The notes under the pieces were generated by a model. That model searched no databases. It was not told where the DNA came from and was given only the letters and a program-made list of their open reading frames with translations. A DNA stretch of 29,830 bases from CAYNYF01 sp964401385 (GTDB lineage Bacteria; Planctomycetota; Phycisphaerae; SM23-33), in the NCBI GenBank assembly GCA_964401385.1, contig CAYNYF010000051.1, forward strand, positions 1 through 29,830, written 5' to 3'. Of the stretch, positions 18,810-27,303 are shown piece after piece. Position 1 is the first letter of the stretch; each line of letters begins with the position of its first letter. A program made the position numbers and the translations under genes.

Positions 18810-21800
18810 CTACCTCCTCAAGCTGGCTTCGTAGTGATCCTTCGCTGCCTTATAGGCCTTGTAGGCCGCCTGTGCTTCGGGCGTGTCGCCTTTGCCTTTC
18901 GACATCAGTTTAGTCAGGCGATTGTAGGCGGCTATGTAGTCAGCATAAGCCTTCTTCGTGTCTGTCGTGTTGGCGGAAGGGGTGGCCTGCTTCTTGCCAT
19001 CGCCGGAGGTATGGGAGCCGGCATTGGCCTTGGTCGTTCCGGTCGCCAAGGTTACCGTCCTGCCCGCGACCTGTAGCACCATCAGGTGTGACGCCTCCTC
19101 TCCGCTGCGATACATCCGCATCGCAAGGAATCGTCCGTCCGGCGACCAGCCAGGTGTTCCGTAGGTTATCGCACCAGAGGCAATGGTTTGTTCCTTCGTC
19201 AATGCGCCAGTTTCCTTGATGACAACTTTCGCCTGCTTGCCCAGTTTGACCGCTGCGATGTACTTGCCTTCCGGCGAGAACCCGAGGCGGAACACGCTCT
19301 CGGAAACCGGGATTGTCCCCAGCAACCGACACGCCGTCGCCGACTGCGGAACGCCGTAAATACCCCATTTGGCGCCCTGGCCGCCGCTCCATTCAGGGCA
19401 GGCGAGTCGCTTCCAGTTACCGGAGACGGCCGTCGGCGGCAGGGATGTTTCCGGCAGCATGCCGACCCATTGGCCTTTCCGCGGGTCCGGAACCGCGCCT
19501 TTGACCACGTACAGCCCTTGCTGGATGGGTGTTTTCTGCCACGAGTTGGCCGGAACGTGGCGATAGAACAGAAACGCCGGTTCGCGACCGGCCTTAACGT
19601 CGAGCAGGAGCATGTGCTCCCCGCGACCCATGGGATCGTGGTGGATCGCGTTGTACAGCTTCACGGGTTTGCCGCCCAGCAAGGGCACGGCCATCTGGAA
19701 AAAAGACCCGTGGTCAACGGTGAGATAGATGACGTGCTTGCCCAGGATGTGCGGATTCGCGGCCTGATGTGGCGAGGCGGGTTTCAGGTCCCGCACGAGG
19801 GGATCCGGCGGGGCGGTCACGATCCGGTCGCGGCTGCCCTTGGCGAGCGTGATTCGCGTCATGCCCTGCTCGGGCGTGACGATGTACTTCGAATCGTCGC
19901 TCCAGCAAGGTGCAGTCTTGTCGGCGATCATCGACTCGCAGATCAGCGATGCGTGGACGTTCTTGAAGTCGTAGTTGCCCACCGCAGTCACGCCGCCGCC
20001 GCCGAGGACGGGCCTGGCCGTGAACGTAACGACCTGCCGGGACTTCGCGGCCAGTGTTACCGTCTTTGACGCCGGAGTTACCTGCACCCCGGGCGACTTG
20101 GCGGTGACGGTGTAGGAGCGCGGGTCGAGGCGATAGGTCCAGGTGTTTCCCGCTTGCTGGAGTGCGACCTCCTCTGCGCCTTTGGCGTCGCGAATGCGAA
20201 TGTCCACGTTGGAGAGCGTTGTTCCTGCGGGAGCGACGACCGTGACGACCAGGGTCGCCAGGTTCGCGTTCTTCAGGCGCCCCAGAAGCGAGGCCAGTTC
20301 GCTTTCCTGTCGTAGTGCGTCCGGTAGTTTGACCAACTCCCAGTCTGTGCCCAGCGTCTCCGAGTGATAGCGGCCGTTGAATTGCACGCCGATACCGCGC
20401 CTGTATTCGTGCGGTTTGATGATCTCACTCGCCTGTTGCCAGGCTTGCCGGGCGGGGCCTTCCTGACCGGCCCGGGCGATCAAGACGGCTTGGGCGATCA
20501 GCTTGGCGTGCCGATGGCTGTCAGCGAGCAGCACGTCGAAACTGAACCTCGGGGTCGAGCGGTTCAGCACGCTCTTCTGCTTGAGAGCCCGCTGCTGGTC
20601 GCGCGTTTTGCCGAGGTGGATGGCGGCCTCGCTGAGCCGCTTCAGTGACACCGCCGATGCAGGCGGAAAGGCCCGCTTGCTCATCGCGACGTTCATCTCG
20701 GCGACGCTCCATCCGGTATGTCGCATCGTCGCGAGGCGCCCGCGGATCTGGCTGGCCACCTTGGCCAGGGCAGCGGTCCACGCGTCGATTGCCGGGCTGG
20801 ATTTCTGCAATTGTGATACGAGCGGTATCGCCTGACTCGCCTTTTCGGCGATCTGCCATTTCTCGTAGGCGTCGGCCCCGAATCCGTTGTGTCCGGCCTG
20901 GGCCCAAGCCTGCTTTTCGTAGCTGTCCGGCAGTTGCCGCGCGTAGCTGGGAGGCCCTTTCACTCGGGCCTTGTGGCACGCGGTCACAACCGAGTCGAAG
21001 AGCTTGCCCGCATCCTGGATATCTTGAGCGACCTTTGCGGGCGAACCAACTCTCAGCGGAGGAGACTCCGCCAACGCGTCGTATTGGTTCATAAGCTTGA
21101 CGTCCCGGGCGGCCTGGATCTGCACACCGCCATGCAGGTTGTCAGCCCATTTCAGCATCTCCACCGCCGTTTGGGCTTGTTTGGCGGTCAGGGCGCCGTC
21201 CAGCGATCCGACGGCATGACGGGCGTTGAACAGCGCGGAGCTCATTCGCGCCTCGAAGCCCGCAACATCGCGCAGACCCCGGGCGGAGGTGTGAAATTCG
21301 GCGGCGGCCAGCATTTGGGCCTTCAGCGCCGCTGCGCCCGCCTGGATGCTCTTGCGTTGTGGGCCGAGTTGCCCTTCCAGCTTTTCGGTGGCCGCGATGG
21401 CCAGGGCCAACCTCTTCCGGGCGGCCTGGACTTCCGCGAGCGTGGCGAACCGGGTCGGTCGCCCGGCGACGATCGCCTGCTCGGTTCGCGCCTGCAATTC
21501 GCGCAGGCTCGCCAGAGCGGCTTGCGTTGCCCGCGCCAGCGCGTCCGCAGATGCGTTCGCTGCCTTTTGCCGGGCGTCGGCTTGCTTGCCGGTGTTCTGT
21601 GCCCGTGCCGATAGGCGGGCGGCGGTTTGGTCTTGACCGGTCGTCGCGGTCTCAAATGGCGCAAAGTACGTCGCTCGCTGCTTCGTGAGGGCCTGCTTTG
21701 CCGCGTTGGCGGCCTTGCTCGCCGAAGCCGCCGACTGCGGCGACATGCCCGGCTTGATCGCATATTGGCGGGCGATCTGCGCCTGTTTGGTGACCTGATA

Positions 21801-23696
21801 CGTGTTCCACAGATTCTTGGCATTTTCGACGGACCGGGCGGCTGCCGCCTTCGACCTGTCGGCTTTGCGCTTGGCCTGATTGTAACTGGTCTTTCCTGCC
21901 GAATAGGCGGTCAGGGCGGTCAGGGCGCTCTTGGTGGCCTCCCTGATGCCGAACGTCTTGAGCGGCGGGACTTTCGGGCTTTGGGAAACCCGAATCGTCA
22001 CCACGAGATTCGGATTGCCCATAACCTCGCTGCCTTTGACGAATGACCAATTACCGCTAGCCCGGCCGCTGAACTGCAACTCGATGAAGTGCTCTCCGGT
22101 TACAGGAATAGGCATCTCGGCCAGACCGTTGTCGTCGGTCGTTGCCGACAGCCCGGCCGGGCCAATCAAGTGGGCCTTCTTCATGGGTTGGCCCTTCTCG
22201 TCCAGGACGCGAATCTTCACCGGCACGGACACCAGCTCGATGTCGAGCTGACCCAGCCAGATGTAGCTCCTCTTGCCGTACCTCGCCTCGCCCTTCTGCC
22301 CGACCTGGAACTCGTCGCCATTCCGGGCTACTTGAAAGCGAATTCGCCCGGGCAGGTTGAATCCGTAAGGCTCGATCAGCTCCCGCACCAACCCGGTCTT
22401 CCTGTCGAGACCCAAGCTGGGCAGCTTGTCCGGCGCCTTCCTCGGAGCCGTCGGCGTGTGTCGCCAGAACGCCTCGACCTGGAAGTCGCCCTTGGCCTTT
22501 CCAACGGCGGCGAGGAAATCCTTCAGGTTGACCTTTACCGACGCCTGCTGCGTGGAAAATGGTAAATCAGCGATTTTCTGACCGTTGGCATAGATGCCCA
22601 TCACAATATGTGACGCCGCGAGCGAAAGCTCATTCGCGAAATCGTCAACGACTCGGGGTGTGGCCACGATCGTGATGGTCTTACGCGGAAATTCCCGAAG
22701 GAAGCGTTGTGCGTCGTGGATCACCTTGTCTCGCTGCGCATCGGCTAGGTCCTTCATGTGGACGGCGAGTATCCCCGCGACATACTTCTGGAAGTACTTC
22801 CGCGCGATGATCGCCTTGTAATCCTTCTTCCAGGTCTGCAAGGCCCAACCGTTTCGGATTCCCGTGAGCTTGGCGCTCTGAAGGCCATCGTTCCAGAAGC
22901 CGTCCGCCTCGAGAATCTTCAGCAGGCCGGCGTCGCCTTTTGCGTCTTCCCACCTCTTCACCCACATGCCGCGCCACTGTCCCTCCGTCTTGGCCTGATC
23001 CCGCCAATACGCGCAGTACATCTTGTAGATAGTGGCCTCGGCGTCATTCATCGCCCAGGTTCGCGCGCACATGCCCAGATTGTAGCCCGTGTTGGCCGCC
23101 GCCCCGAGAAGGTTGCCGTAGCTGCCCAAGTACGTGCTTGCGAGCTTCGTGTAGCAGGCAAGGGCAAAAGCGCTCTTCGTGGATTCGTCCAGTTCCCCCT
23201 TGCTGTACTTGGTGTAATAGTCGTACGCGCCGAGAAACAGCCCAAGATCGCCGAGGTTCGTCAGCGTTCCGTCGAGTTCCTCACAAACGACCCCGATGTT
23301 TCCCAAGGTCGCGAAGTTCAGTCCGTCGCTGACATACCCGGAGTAGCCGCAGGTATCCATGATGCTTTTGAGGCACGCCTGACGCCCGAACGCGCCGCCG
23401 TGGCGTTTCATCTGTCCGGCGGAGAGCCTCTGCTGATAGGCGTCGAACTTCGCGTTCCGCTCCTCGAGGAGCATCGGATGGAATTCGCGCAGGTATTTTC
23501 GCACCTCCGCTTCCTTGCCCGAGGCGATTGCCGTCTGCAACTTGGCCATCTGCGCATCGACCATGTTGCCGATGGCGCGGGCTTGTTCGTCCGCTGAGAG
23601 GGGCTTGGTCTGCGCTGAAGCCACACCGGCAACCACGCCGATAACGGCGGCGACCACGAGGAGGAACCTGTTCCTGTGCATGCGCGAATTCCACAT
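18810..23696 (-). CDS. Giant secreted multidomain protein of unknown function
   Basis: This is a 1628-residue protein I do not recognise as a whole. The ATG at 23696 is preceded by AAGGAG with a 7-nt spacer and opens a signal peptide (residues 1-28, cleavage VASA|Q). Residues about 30-350 are helical and rich in Tyr, Cys and Lys. An Ig/carboxypeptidase-regulatory-like domain lies near 489-543 (VPVKIRVLDEKGQPMKKAHL). An Ala/Lys/Gln-rich, probably coiled-coil segment covers about 584-800, and a second helical part extends to about 1140. A PEGA-like domain is near 1149-1231 (YRLDPRSYTVTAKSPGVQV). A WD40/PD40-like propeller covers about 1246-1543, with WSDDSKYI, FSPEGKYI and WSPDGRFL blades. A Lys-rich helical tail ends the protein. 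The layout suggests a periplasmic or surface scaffold. It is isolated, facing the GH123-like gene tail to tail. Confidence 0.8.
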   Translation of the reverse strand: MWNSRMHRNRFLLVVAAVIGVVAGVASAQTKPLSADEQARAIGNMVDAQMAKLQTAIASGKEAEVRKYLREFHPMLLEERNAKFDAYQQRLSAGQMKRHGGAFGRQACLKSIMDTCGYSGYVSDGLNFATLGNIGVVCEELDGTLTNLGDLGLFLGAYDYYTKYSKGELDESTKSAFALACYTKLASTYLGSYGNLLGAAANTGYNLGMCARTWAMNDAEATIYKMYCAYWRDQAKTEGQWRGMWVKRWEDAKGDAGLLKILEADGFWNDGLQSAKLTGIRNGWALQTWKKDYKAIIARKYFQKYVAGILAVHMKDLADAQRDKVIHDAQRFLREFPRKTITIVATPRVVDDFANELSLAASHIVMGIYANGQKIADLPFSTQQASVKVNLKDFLAAVGKAKGDFQVEAFWRHTPTAPRKAPDKLPSLGLDRKTGLVRELIEPYGFNLPGRIRFQVARNGDEFQVGQKGEARYGKRSYIWLGQLDIELVSVPVKIRVLDEKGQPMKKAHLIGPAGLSATTDDNGLAEMPIPVTGEHFIELQFSGRASGNWSFVKGSEVMGNPNLVVTIRVSQSPKVPPLKTFGIREATKSALTALTAYSAGKTSYNQAKRKADRSKAAAARSVENAKNLWNTYQVTKQAQIARQYAIKPGMSPQSAASASKAANAAKQALTKQRATYFAPFETATTGQDQTAARLSARAQNTGKQADARQKAANASADALARATQAALASLRELQARTEQAIVAGRPTRFATLAEVQAARKRLALAIAATEKLEGQLGPQRKSIQAGAAALKAQMLAAAEFHTSARGLRDVAGFEARMSSALFNARHAVGSLDGALTAKQAQTAVEMLKWADNLHGGVQIQAARDVKLMNQYDALAESPPLRVGSPAKVAQDIQDAGKLFDSVVTACHKARVKGPPSYARQLPDSYEKQAWAQAGHNGFGADAYEKWQIAEKASQAIPLVSQLQKSSPAIDAWTAALAKVASQIRGRLATMRHTGWSVAEMNVAMSKRAFPPASAVSLKRLSEAAIHLGKTRDQQRALKQKSVLNRSTPRFSFDVLLADSHRHAKLIAQAVLIARAGQEGPARQAWQQASEIIKPHEYRRGIGVQFNGRYHSETLGTDWELVKLPDALRQESELASLLGRLKNANLATLVVTVVAPAGTTLSNVDIRIRDAKGAEEVALQQAGNTWTYRLDPRSYTVTAKSPGVQVTPASKTVTLAAKSRQVVTFTARPVLGGGGVTAVGNYDFKNVHASLICESMIADKTAPCWSDDSKYIVTPEQGMTRITLAKGSRDRIVTAPPDPLVRDLKPASPHQAANPHILGKHVIYLTVDHGSFFQMAVPLLGGKPVKLYNAIHHDPMGRGEHMLLLDVKAGREPAFLFYRHVPANSWQKTPIQQGLYVVKGAVPDPRKGQWVGMLPETSLPPTAVSGNWKRLACPEWSGGQGAKWGIYGVPQSATACRLLGTIPVSESVFRLGFSPEGKYIAAVKLGKQAKVVIKETGALTKEQTIASGAITYGTPGWSPDGRFLAMRMYRSGEEASHLMVLQVAGRTVTLATGTTKANAGSHTSGDGKKQATPSANTTDTKKAYADYIAAYNRLTKLMSKGKGDTPEAQAAYKAYKAAKDHYEASLRR

Positions 23697-23806
23697 TGAA
23701 ACTCTCCTTCACATGATCCGCTGTCGCAATCCCGCGGCCGGGACTACTTGAAAGAGCTCAGTCGCTCATCCGGCAAGGTCGCAGATGGGCCGAAAACAAC
23801 CCACTT

Positions 23807-23835
23807 ACATAAAGCGCTTCCCGGAACCCCGACAA
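23807..23835 (-). promoter_or_regulatory. Candidate promoter of the giant secreted protein
   Basis: On the minus strand TTGTCG (23830-23835) and TTATGT (23807-23812) are 17 nt apart, giving a predicted start near 23800 and a leader of about 100 nt. A palindrome AAGCGCTT (23812-23819) abuts the -10 and could be an operator, though its short length makes chance likely. Confidence 0.45.
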
Positions 23836-23906
23836 TCACTGCTATCGACAGCTTTACCCCTTTCCTTCAAGTTGCGCAGATTGGGAGGCAGTATGCCGCC
23901 GTACTC

Positions 23907-24263
23907 TCATCGCGCCATCTCCGAATCCGGCTGGTTGCTGTGCATCGCATGCGGTCTGCGCCGAAGGCGGCGCCGAGGCTGAGAAACGTGCCCGAATCGC
24001 CCCGCAAGCCTGACGCGCCAGGTTGGCGCGGGTTCGACGACCTCGGCCAATCCGGTGAGCCCTACGACTTCCACCGGAGGTCGCGATGTGCGCGAACCTG
24101 GCGCAAATGTTTCCTCCGCCGGGAGGACCTCCACTCCCGCAGGCCAATCAGGGGCGTCGAGGGGACCGACGAATGACAACCCGGTCCCTTCCGCGGCGCT
24201 GAGAAGCACCCTGGGCTCCAGCGACTCGAGGCGTGGAATCGAAGCGTCGGCGTGAGGTGATAC
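23907..24263 (-). pseudogene. LEPR-XLL motif fragment (remnant of a planctomycete secreted protein)
   Basis: Read on the minus strand, 24230-24195 encodes LESLEPRVLLSA, an exact match to the LEPR-XLL pattern found near the N-terminus of many large exported planctomycete proteins. The frame stays open to TGA at 23907, about 100 codons after the motif, with no recognised domain and an Arg-rich end. No ATG, GTG or TTG lies upstream of the motif in this frame before a TAG near 24325. The GTG at 24209 inside the motif is the first possible start. In a neighbouring frame SRRRFDSTPR precedes the motif and would join to it through a single-base shift near 24230, which is how intact family members usually look. 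A frameshifted or truncated relic is the simplest reading; an intact short protein with an unusual start is possible. Confidence 0.45.
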
Positions 24264-24522
24264 TCCCGTCGTACTCCCCTTTCTGCTGGCCCCATCTTGG
24301 GGGATCGACGACCTCGACCGCGGCTATCGGCCCCGCCTGTTCCGGCGGGAGCAGGAACACAGGCCCGACATCGCCTTTCCGGCCGGACAGATACTGTTCG
24401 GCTCGCACACGCCGTTTCGCTATACTCGCTCGGCCGTTGTGAAGCTGGCAATAGCGGACGTCCCCTGGCCGGCGGTCCGCACCATCGCCGCCGGGAGCGC
24501 CCGACGCGTGCTGAAAGGGTGA
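24256..24522 (+). pseudogene. C-terminal fragment of an amidohydrolase (truncated)
   Basis: Frame 1 of the plus strand is open from after TGA (24253-24255) to TGA (24520-24522) but has no credible start codon. From about 24298 it reads GIDDLDRGYRPRLFRR, and further on ILFGSHTPFRYTRSAVVKL and AAGSARRVLKG. This matches the end of Amidohydro_2-type metal-dependent hydrolases: the last barrel strand with FGS[DH]xPF, then a helix ending in N/S-A-R-R-[LV]-L. Only about 75-85 residues of a ~280-residue family remain. Nothing upstream in any frame looks like the rest of the enzyme. The fragment ends 48 nt before the NIF3-like gene on the same strand, so an intact amidohydrolase probably once headed that operon. 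A TATACT (24421-24426) inside it could now serve as a -10 box for the downstream genes, but no good -35 is seen. Confidence 0.55.
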
Positions 24523-24570
24523 AACAGGATCGCGCTTCGAGGACGAAGGCGGCTTTTCTGGCCAAGAGCA

Positions 24571-25362
24571 ATGAAAGCAAGCGAGGTATCCGCAGTGTTC
24601 GAGACGGTCGCCCCGATCGAGGGCGGGCTCCAGACGGATAGAGACAAGAGAGTGCTCGGGTTCCGGTTTGGCAGGCCCGACGTCGAGGTCAAGGGAATCG
24701 GCGTGGCCTGGTTTCTGGCGACGGAGGTGATCGAGCAGGCCGCTGGAAAGGGTCTGAATCTCCTGCTGATTCACGAGCCGCGACTGTTCTACGACAACAA
24801 CGCGCCTTGGCATACGTGCCTTCTGCCGGATACCAACCCGGCCAATCTGGCCAAGAAGCGGCTCCTGATCGAAAACGACATGTGCGTCTACACCGCCCAC
24901 TCGAACTGGGATCTCCAGAGGCAGGTCGGCATGCAGCCGACCTTCGCCAAGGCCCTGGGCCTCACCGACGAGATCAAGCGGGACGTCGCGGTAGGCGTGT
25001 ATCGGATCGAGCCAATCTCGTTTTCCGACCTGGTCGCGAAGGTGAAGGCCGCGACCGGGTTGCAGCACGCGCGGGTCCAGGGAGACCCGGACAAGCTGAT
25101 CCGCACCGTGGCCGTCGGCTTCGGCAACATGGGATTCGCGATCGACGGAATTCTCGCCAATCACGCGGACGCCGGCATTTTCGGCGAGCTGGGCGAGTTC
25201 TCGTTCCTGGCCGCGCGCGAGTCGGGCGTGGCCGTCATCGAGACCACCCACCTTCTCAGCGAAAGCATCGGCTTCCGCAGCGTGGTCGAGGTCATGAGAG
25301 AAAAGCTGCCCCGGCTGCCGATTGAGTTTCTGGAGGTTCCTTTCGCGTATCGATGGGTTTGA
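24571..25362 (+). CDS. NIF3-like dinuclear metal centre protein
   Basis: This 263-residue protein belongs to the NIF3/DUF34 family, widespread hexameric proteins that bind two metal ions and whose reaction is still unclear. Visible ligand motifs are H68 in LLLIHEP (family: HHP or HEP), H110 and D114 in YTAHSNWD, and H227 and E231 in THLLSESIGF. GIFGELGEFSF corresponds to the conserved late strand. The ATG at 24571 gives the family-like beginning MKASEVSAVFETVAP but has only a weak ribosome site. The GTG at 24595 has GAGG 8 nt upstream and would remove eight residues. The gene opens a five-gene same-strand run with a dehydrogenase and glycosidase-like genes, which suggests a metal-dependent hydrolytic role in sugar-derivative metabolism here (inference). 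The preceding 48 nt separate it from the amidohydrolase remnant. Confidence 0.85.
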   Translation: MKASEVSAVFETVAPIEGGLQTDRDKRVLGFRFGRPDVEVKGIGVAWFLATEVIEQAAGKGLNLLLIHEPRLFYDNNAPWHTCLLPDTNPANLAKKRLLIENDMCVYTAHSNWDLQRQVGMQPTFAKALGLTDEIKRDVAVGVYRIEPISFSDLVAKVKAATGLQHARVQGDPDKLIRTVAVGFGNMGFAIDGILANHADAGIFGELGEFSFLAARESGVAVIETTHLLSESIGFRSVVEVMREKLPRLPIEFLEVPFAYRWV

Positions 25363-25402
25363 TTTCCCGTTCGGCGGCGGCAGTGAGACAATGTCCGATG
25401 AC

Positions 25403-25408
25403 AAGGAG
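25403..25408 (+). promoter_or_regulatory. Ribosome binding site fixing the dehydrogenase start
   Basis: AAGGAG is followed by a 6-nt spacer and ATG at 25415, which begins MFKVGLIGCGGMG directly on the Rossmann strand. The in-frame ATG at 25391 has no comparable site. Confidence 0.65.
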
Positions 25409-25414
25409 CGGGTA

Positions 25415-26449
25415 ATGTTCAAGGTCGGCCTCATCGGCTGCGGCGGCATGGGCAATCACCATGGGCGAATACTGGCGGCGATGGAAAACGTCGAGGTCGT
25501 GGGCGTCTGCGACCTGATTGAGGAAAAGGCGCGCAAGCTGGGCGAGCGGATCGCCGTCAAGTGGTGGCTGGATTACCGCCGGCTTCTGGACGAGGCGGAC
25601 GCCGTCTGGGTGTGCACCGAACCGTTCAATCGTCTCGACGTCGTCACCACCAGCGCCGCCGCGGGCAAGCACGTCTTCACCGAGAAGCCCATCTGCCTGG
25701 AGCTGAAGGAAGCTGACGAAATGATCGCGGCCGCGCGGCGGGCCGGCGTGAAGTACATGCTGGGCTACTGCCTGCGCTTCACCGACCCGTATCGGCTGAT
25801 CCACGACGCCTTCGCCCGCGGCGAGTTGGGCGAGCTGGTGAACTGCTGGACGCGCCGCTACATGCCGTTCGATACGAGCAACTCCTGGTACGGCCGGCAG
25901 GACAAGAGCGGCGGCGTGACCCTGGATTTCGGCAGCCACGATTGCGACTGGCTCCGCTGGATCGGCGGCGACGCCCGGACGGTCTTCGCCAGGACGTTCC
26001 GGGTACGCCCGGCCGCCGACGGCGACGAGCACGGCCAGATGCTGATGCTCTTCGAGGAAGGCGGCATGGGCGCCATGGACGTGAGCTGGTCCTCGTTCCT
26101 GTCCGAAAGCTCCATCGGCGTGGTCGGCACCAAGGGGGCGATGATCGTCGGCCGCGACGGCAAGGTCCGCAGGAAGATCGGCGAAGACGGCGACGAGGAG
26201 ATCCTCGATACGGAAAGCGCAATGGACATCAATCCGGCCGGCGAGCTGGGCACGAAGGACGCCTCGGGCAAGGTCCGGGCGGTCGGAGGACGCAGCGAGA
26301 CGATCCAGCAGCACTTCTTCCGCTGTATCCAGGAAGACATTGAGCCTGTTACCCCGGCCACCGACGGCCGGAAGACCCTGGCCACCGTCAAGGCCCTTCA
26401 GGAATCGGCCCGGCGGGGCCAGAGCGTGGCCGTGGCGGAAATGGGCTGA
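25415..26449 (+). CDS. Gfo/Idh/MocA-family NAD(P)-dependent oxidoreductase
   Basis: This 344-residue dehydrogenase should oxidise or reduce a hydroxyl of a sugar, inositol or glycoside with NAD(P) in the cytoplasm. The N-terminal Rossmann fold has the glycine motif GLIGCGGMGNHH (residues 5-16), and the second strand ends VCDL (D33), which usually favours NAD. The family EKP motif is E90-K91-P92 (FTEKPICLEL). The substrate-side motif is DFGSHDCD (residues 171-178), with H175 as the probable catalytic His. Length is normal for the family. The ATG at 25415 is preferred over that at 25391 because of its AAGGAG. It lies 52 nt after the NIF3-like gene and 21 nt before the TIM-barrel gene, so all three are likely one transcript. 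The substrate cannot be read from sequence. Confidence 0.92.
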   Translation: MFKVGLIGCGGMGNHHGRILAAMENVEVVGVCDLIEEKARKLGERIAVKWWLDYRRLLDEADAVWVCTEPFNRLDVVTTSAAAGKHVFTEKPICLELKEADEMIAAARRAGVKYMLGYCLRFTDPYRLIHDAFARGELGELVNCWTRRYMPFDTSNSWYGRQDKSGGVTLDFGSHDCDWLRWIGGDARTVFARTFRVRPAADGDEHGQMLMLFEEGGMGAMDVSWSSFLSESSIGVVGTKGAMIVGRDGKVRRKIGEDGDEEILDTESAMDINPAGELGTKDASGKVRAVGGRSETIQQHFFRCIQEDIEPVTPATDGRKTLATVKALQESARRGQSVAVAEMG

Positions 26450-26470
26450 GCGAGCGAAAAAGGGGTTGCC

Positions 26471-27253
26471 ATGAAGAAAGGGATCTGCCTGGGCTCCGTG
26501 CCCGGCAACGACGACGAGGAGAAGTTCGCCAACGCGGCCAGGTACGGCTTCGAGGGCGTGGAGGTCGGCACGCTGCGCGACCCCGCCGGGCGGCAGGCGC
26601 ACAAGGAGCTGTCGGCCAGGCACGGCGTGGCCGTCTTCAGCGTGATGAACTCTGACCACTGGAAGTATCCTCTCTCTGACCCGGATCCGGCCGTGCGCGA
26701 AAGATCGCTCGAAGGCGTGGCGGCGTCCATCGAAACGGCCGCGGCTCTCGGGGGCGACACCGTGCTGATCGTTCCCGCCGTGGTCAAGCCGGACGTGCCC
26801 TACGAGGCGGCGCAGGAGCGCTCGGTCGAGTCCATCAGGAAGGTTCTGCCTCTGGCCGAGGAGAAGGGCATCGTCCTGGCCGTGGAGAACGTCTGGAACA
26901 AATTCCTGCTGGGCCCGATCGAGTTCGCCGCGTACGTGGACGCCTTCGAAAGTCCGTATCTGCGGGCCTACTTCGACGTGGGCAACATCGTGGCCTATGG
27001 ATATCCGGCCCACTGGGTGCGGACGCTGGGCGATCGCATCGCCAAGGTGCACGTCAAGGGCTTCGACGCCAAGCGCCACGCCTTCGTGCAGCTCCTGGAA
27101 GGCACGATCGACTGGCCGGGCGTGATGGCGGCCCTCCAGGCGATCGGCTACGAGGACTACGTCACGGCCGAACTCGGCCCCGCCGGCGACGACCCCATCC
27201 GGGGCTTCGAGCGGATTAGCTCGGAAATGGATCAGATCCTGGCGATGGTCTAG
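26471..27253 (+). CDS. Sugar isomerase/epimerase-like TIM barrel (xylose isomerase-like, AP-endonuclease-2 fold)
   Basis: This 260-residue cytoplasmic protein has the metal-binding TIM barrel shared by sugar phosphate isomerases, ketose 3-epimerases and the eliminases acting on 3-keto-glycosides. The four metal ligands are E139 (AVENVWN), D169 (YFDVGN), H194 (VHVKGFD) and E234 (VTAELGP), all in the expected strands. AAAGGGG lies upstream of the ATG at 26471. In many bacteria such a barrel is encoded next to a Gfo/Idh/MocA dehydrogenase, as here, where the dehydrogenase makes a keto sugar and the barrel isomerises, epimerises or cleaves it. It sits 21 nt after the dehydrogenase and about 50 nt before the glycosidase-like gene. 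The exact reaction is not determined. Confidence 0.9.
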   Translation: MKKGICLGSVPGNDDEEKFANAARYGFEGVEVGTLRDPAGRQAHKELSARHGVAVFSVMNSDHWKYPLSDPDPAVRERSLEGVAASIETAAALGGDTVLIVPAVVKPDVPYEAAQERSVESIRKVLPLAEEKGIVLAVENVWNKFLLGPIEFAAYVDAFESPYLRAYFDVGNIVAYGYPAHWVRTLGDRIAKVHVKGFDAKRHAFVQLLEGTIDWPGVMAALQAIGYEDYVTAELGPAGDDPIRGFERISSEMDQILAMV

Positions 27254-27291
27254 CACAAGGCTGCCTCCTGCGCAGTGACCGAAGGAAGGAC

Positions 27292-27296
27292 GGAGG
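27292..27296 (+). promoter_or_regulatory. Perfect Shine-Dalgarno site in front of an apparent AUA start
   Basis: GGAGG is followed by TCTTCAC (7 nt) and then ATA at 27304. No ATG, GTG or TTG is in frame near it. The site defines where translation of the downstream glycosidase-like gene should begin. Confidence 0.55.
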
Positions 27297-27303
27297 TCTT
27301 CAC

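Noticed and set aside
23748..24176. A 142-codon plus-strand open frame upstream of the amidohydrolase remnant
   Set aside because: It does not look like the missing amidohydrolase N-terminus or any known family, and it overlaps the candidate promoter of the giant gene.
24062..24580. A 172-codon minus-strand open frame over the scar region
   Set aside because: Arg/Ser/Pro-rich with no recognisable segment. The plus-strand amidohydrolase remnant and the other minus frame with the LEPR-XLL motif explain this stretch better.
25292..27256. A 654-codon minus-strand open frame
   Set aside because: It runs antisense through both the dehydrogenase and the TIM-barrel gene, crossing their boundary, which is typical of high-GC shadow frames.
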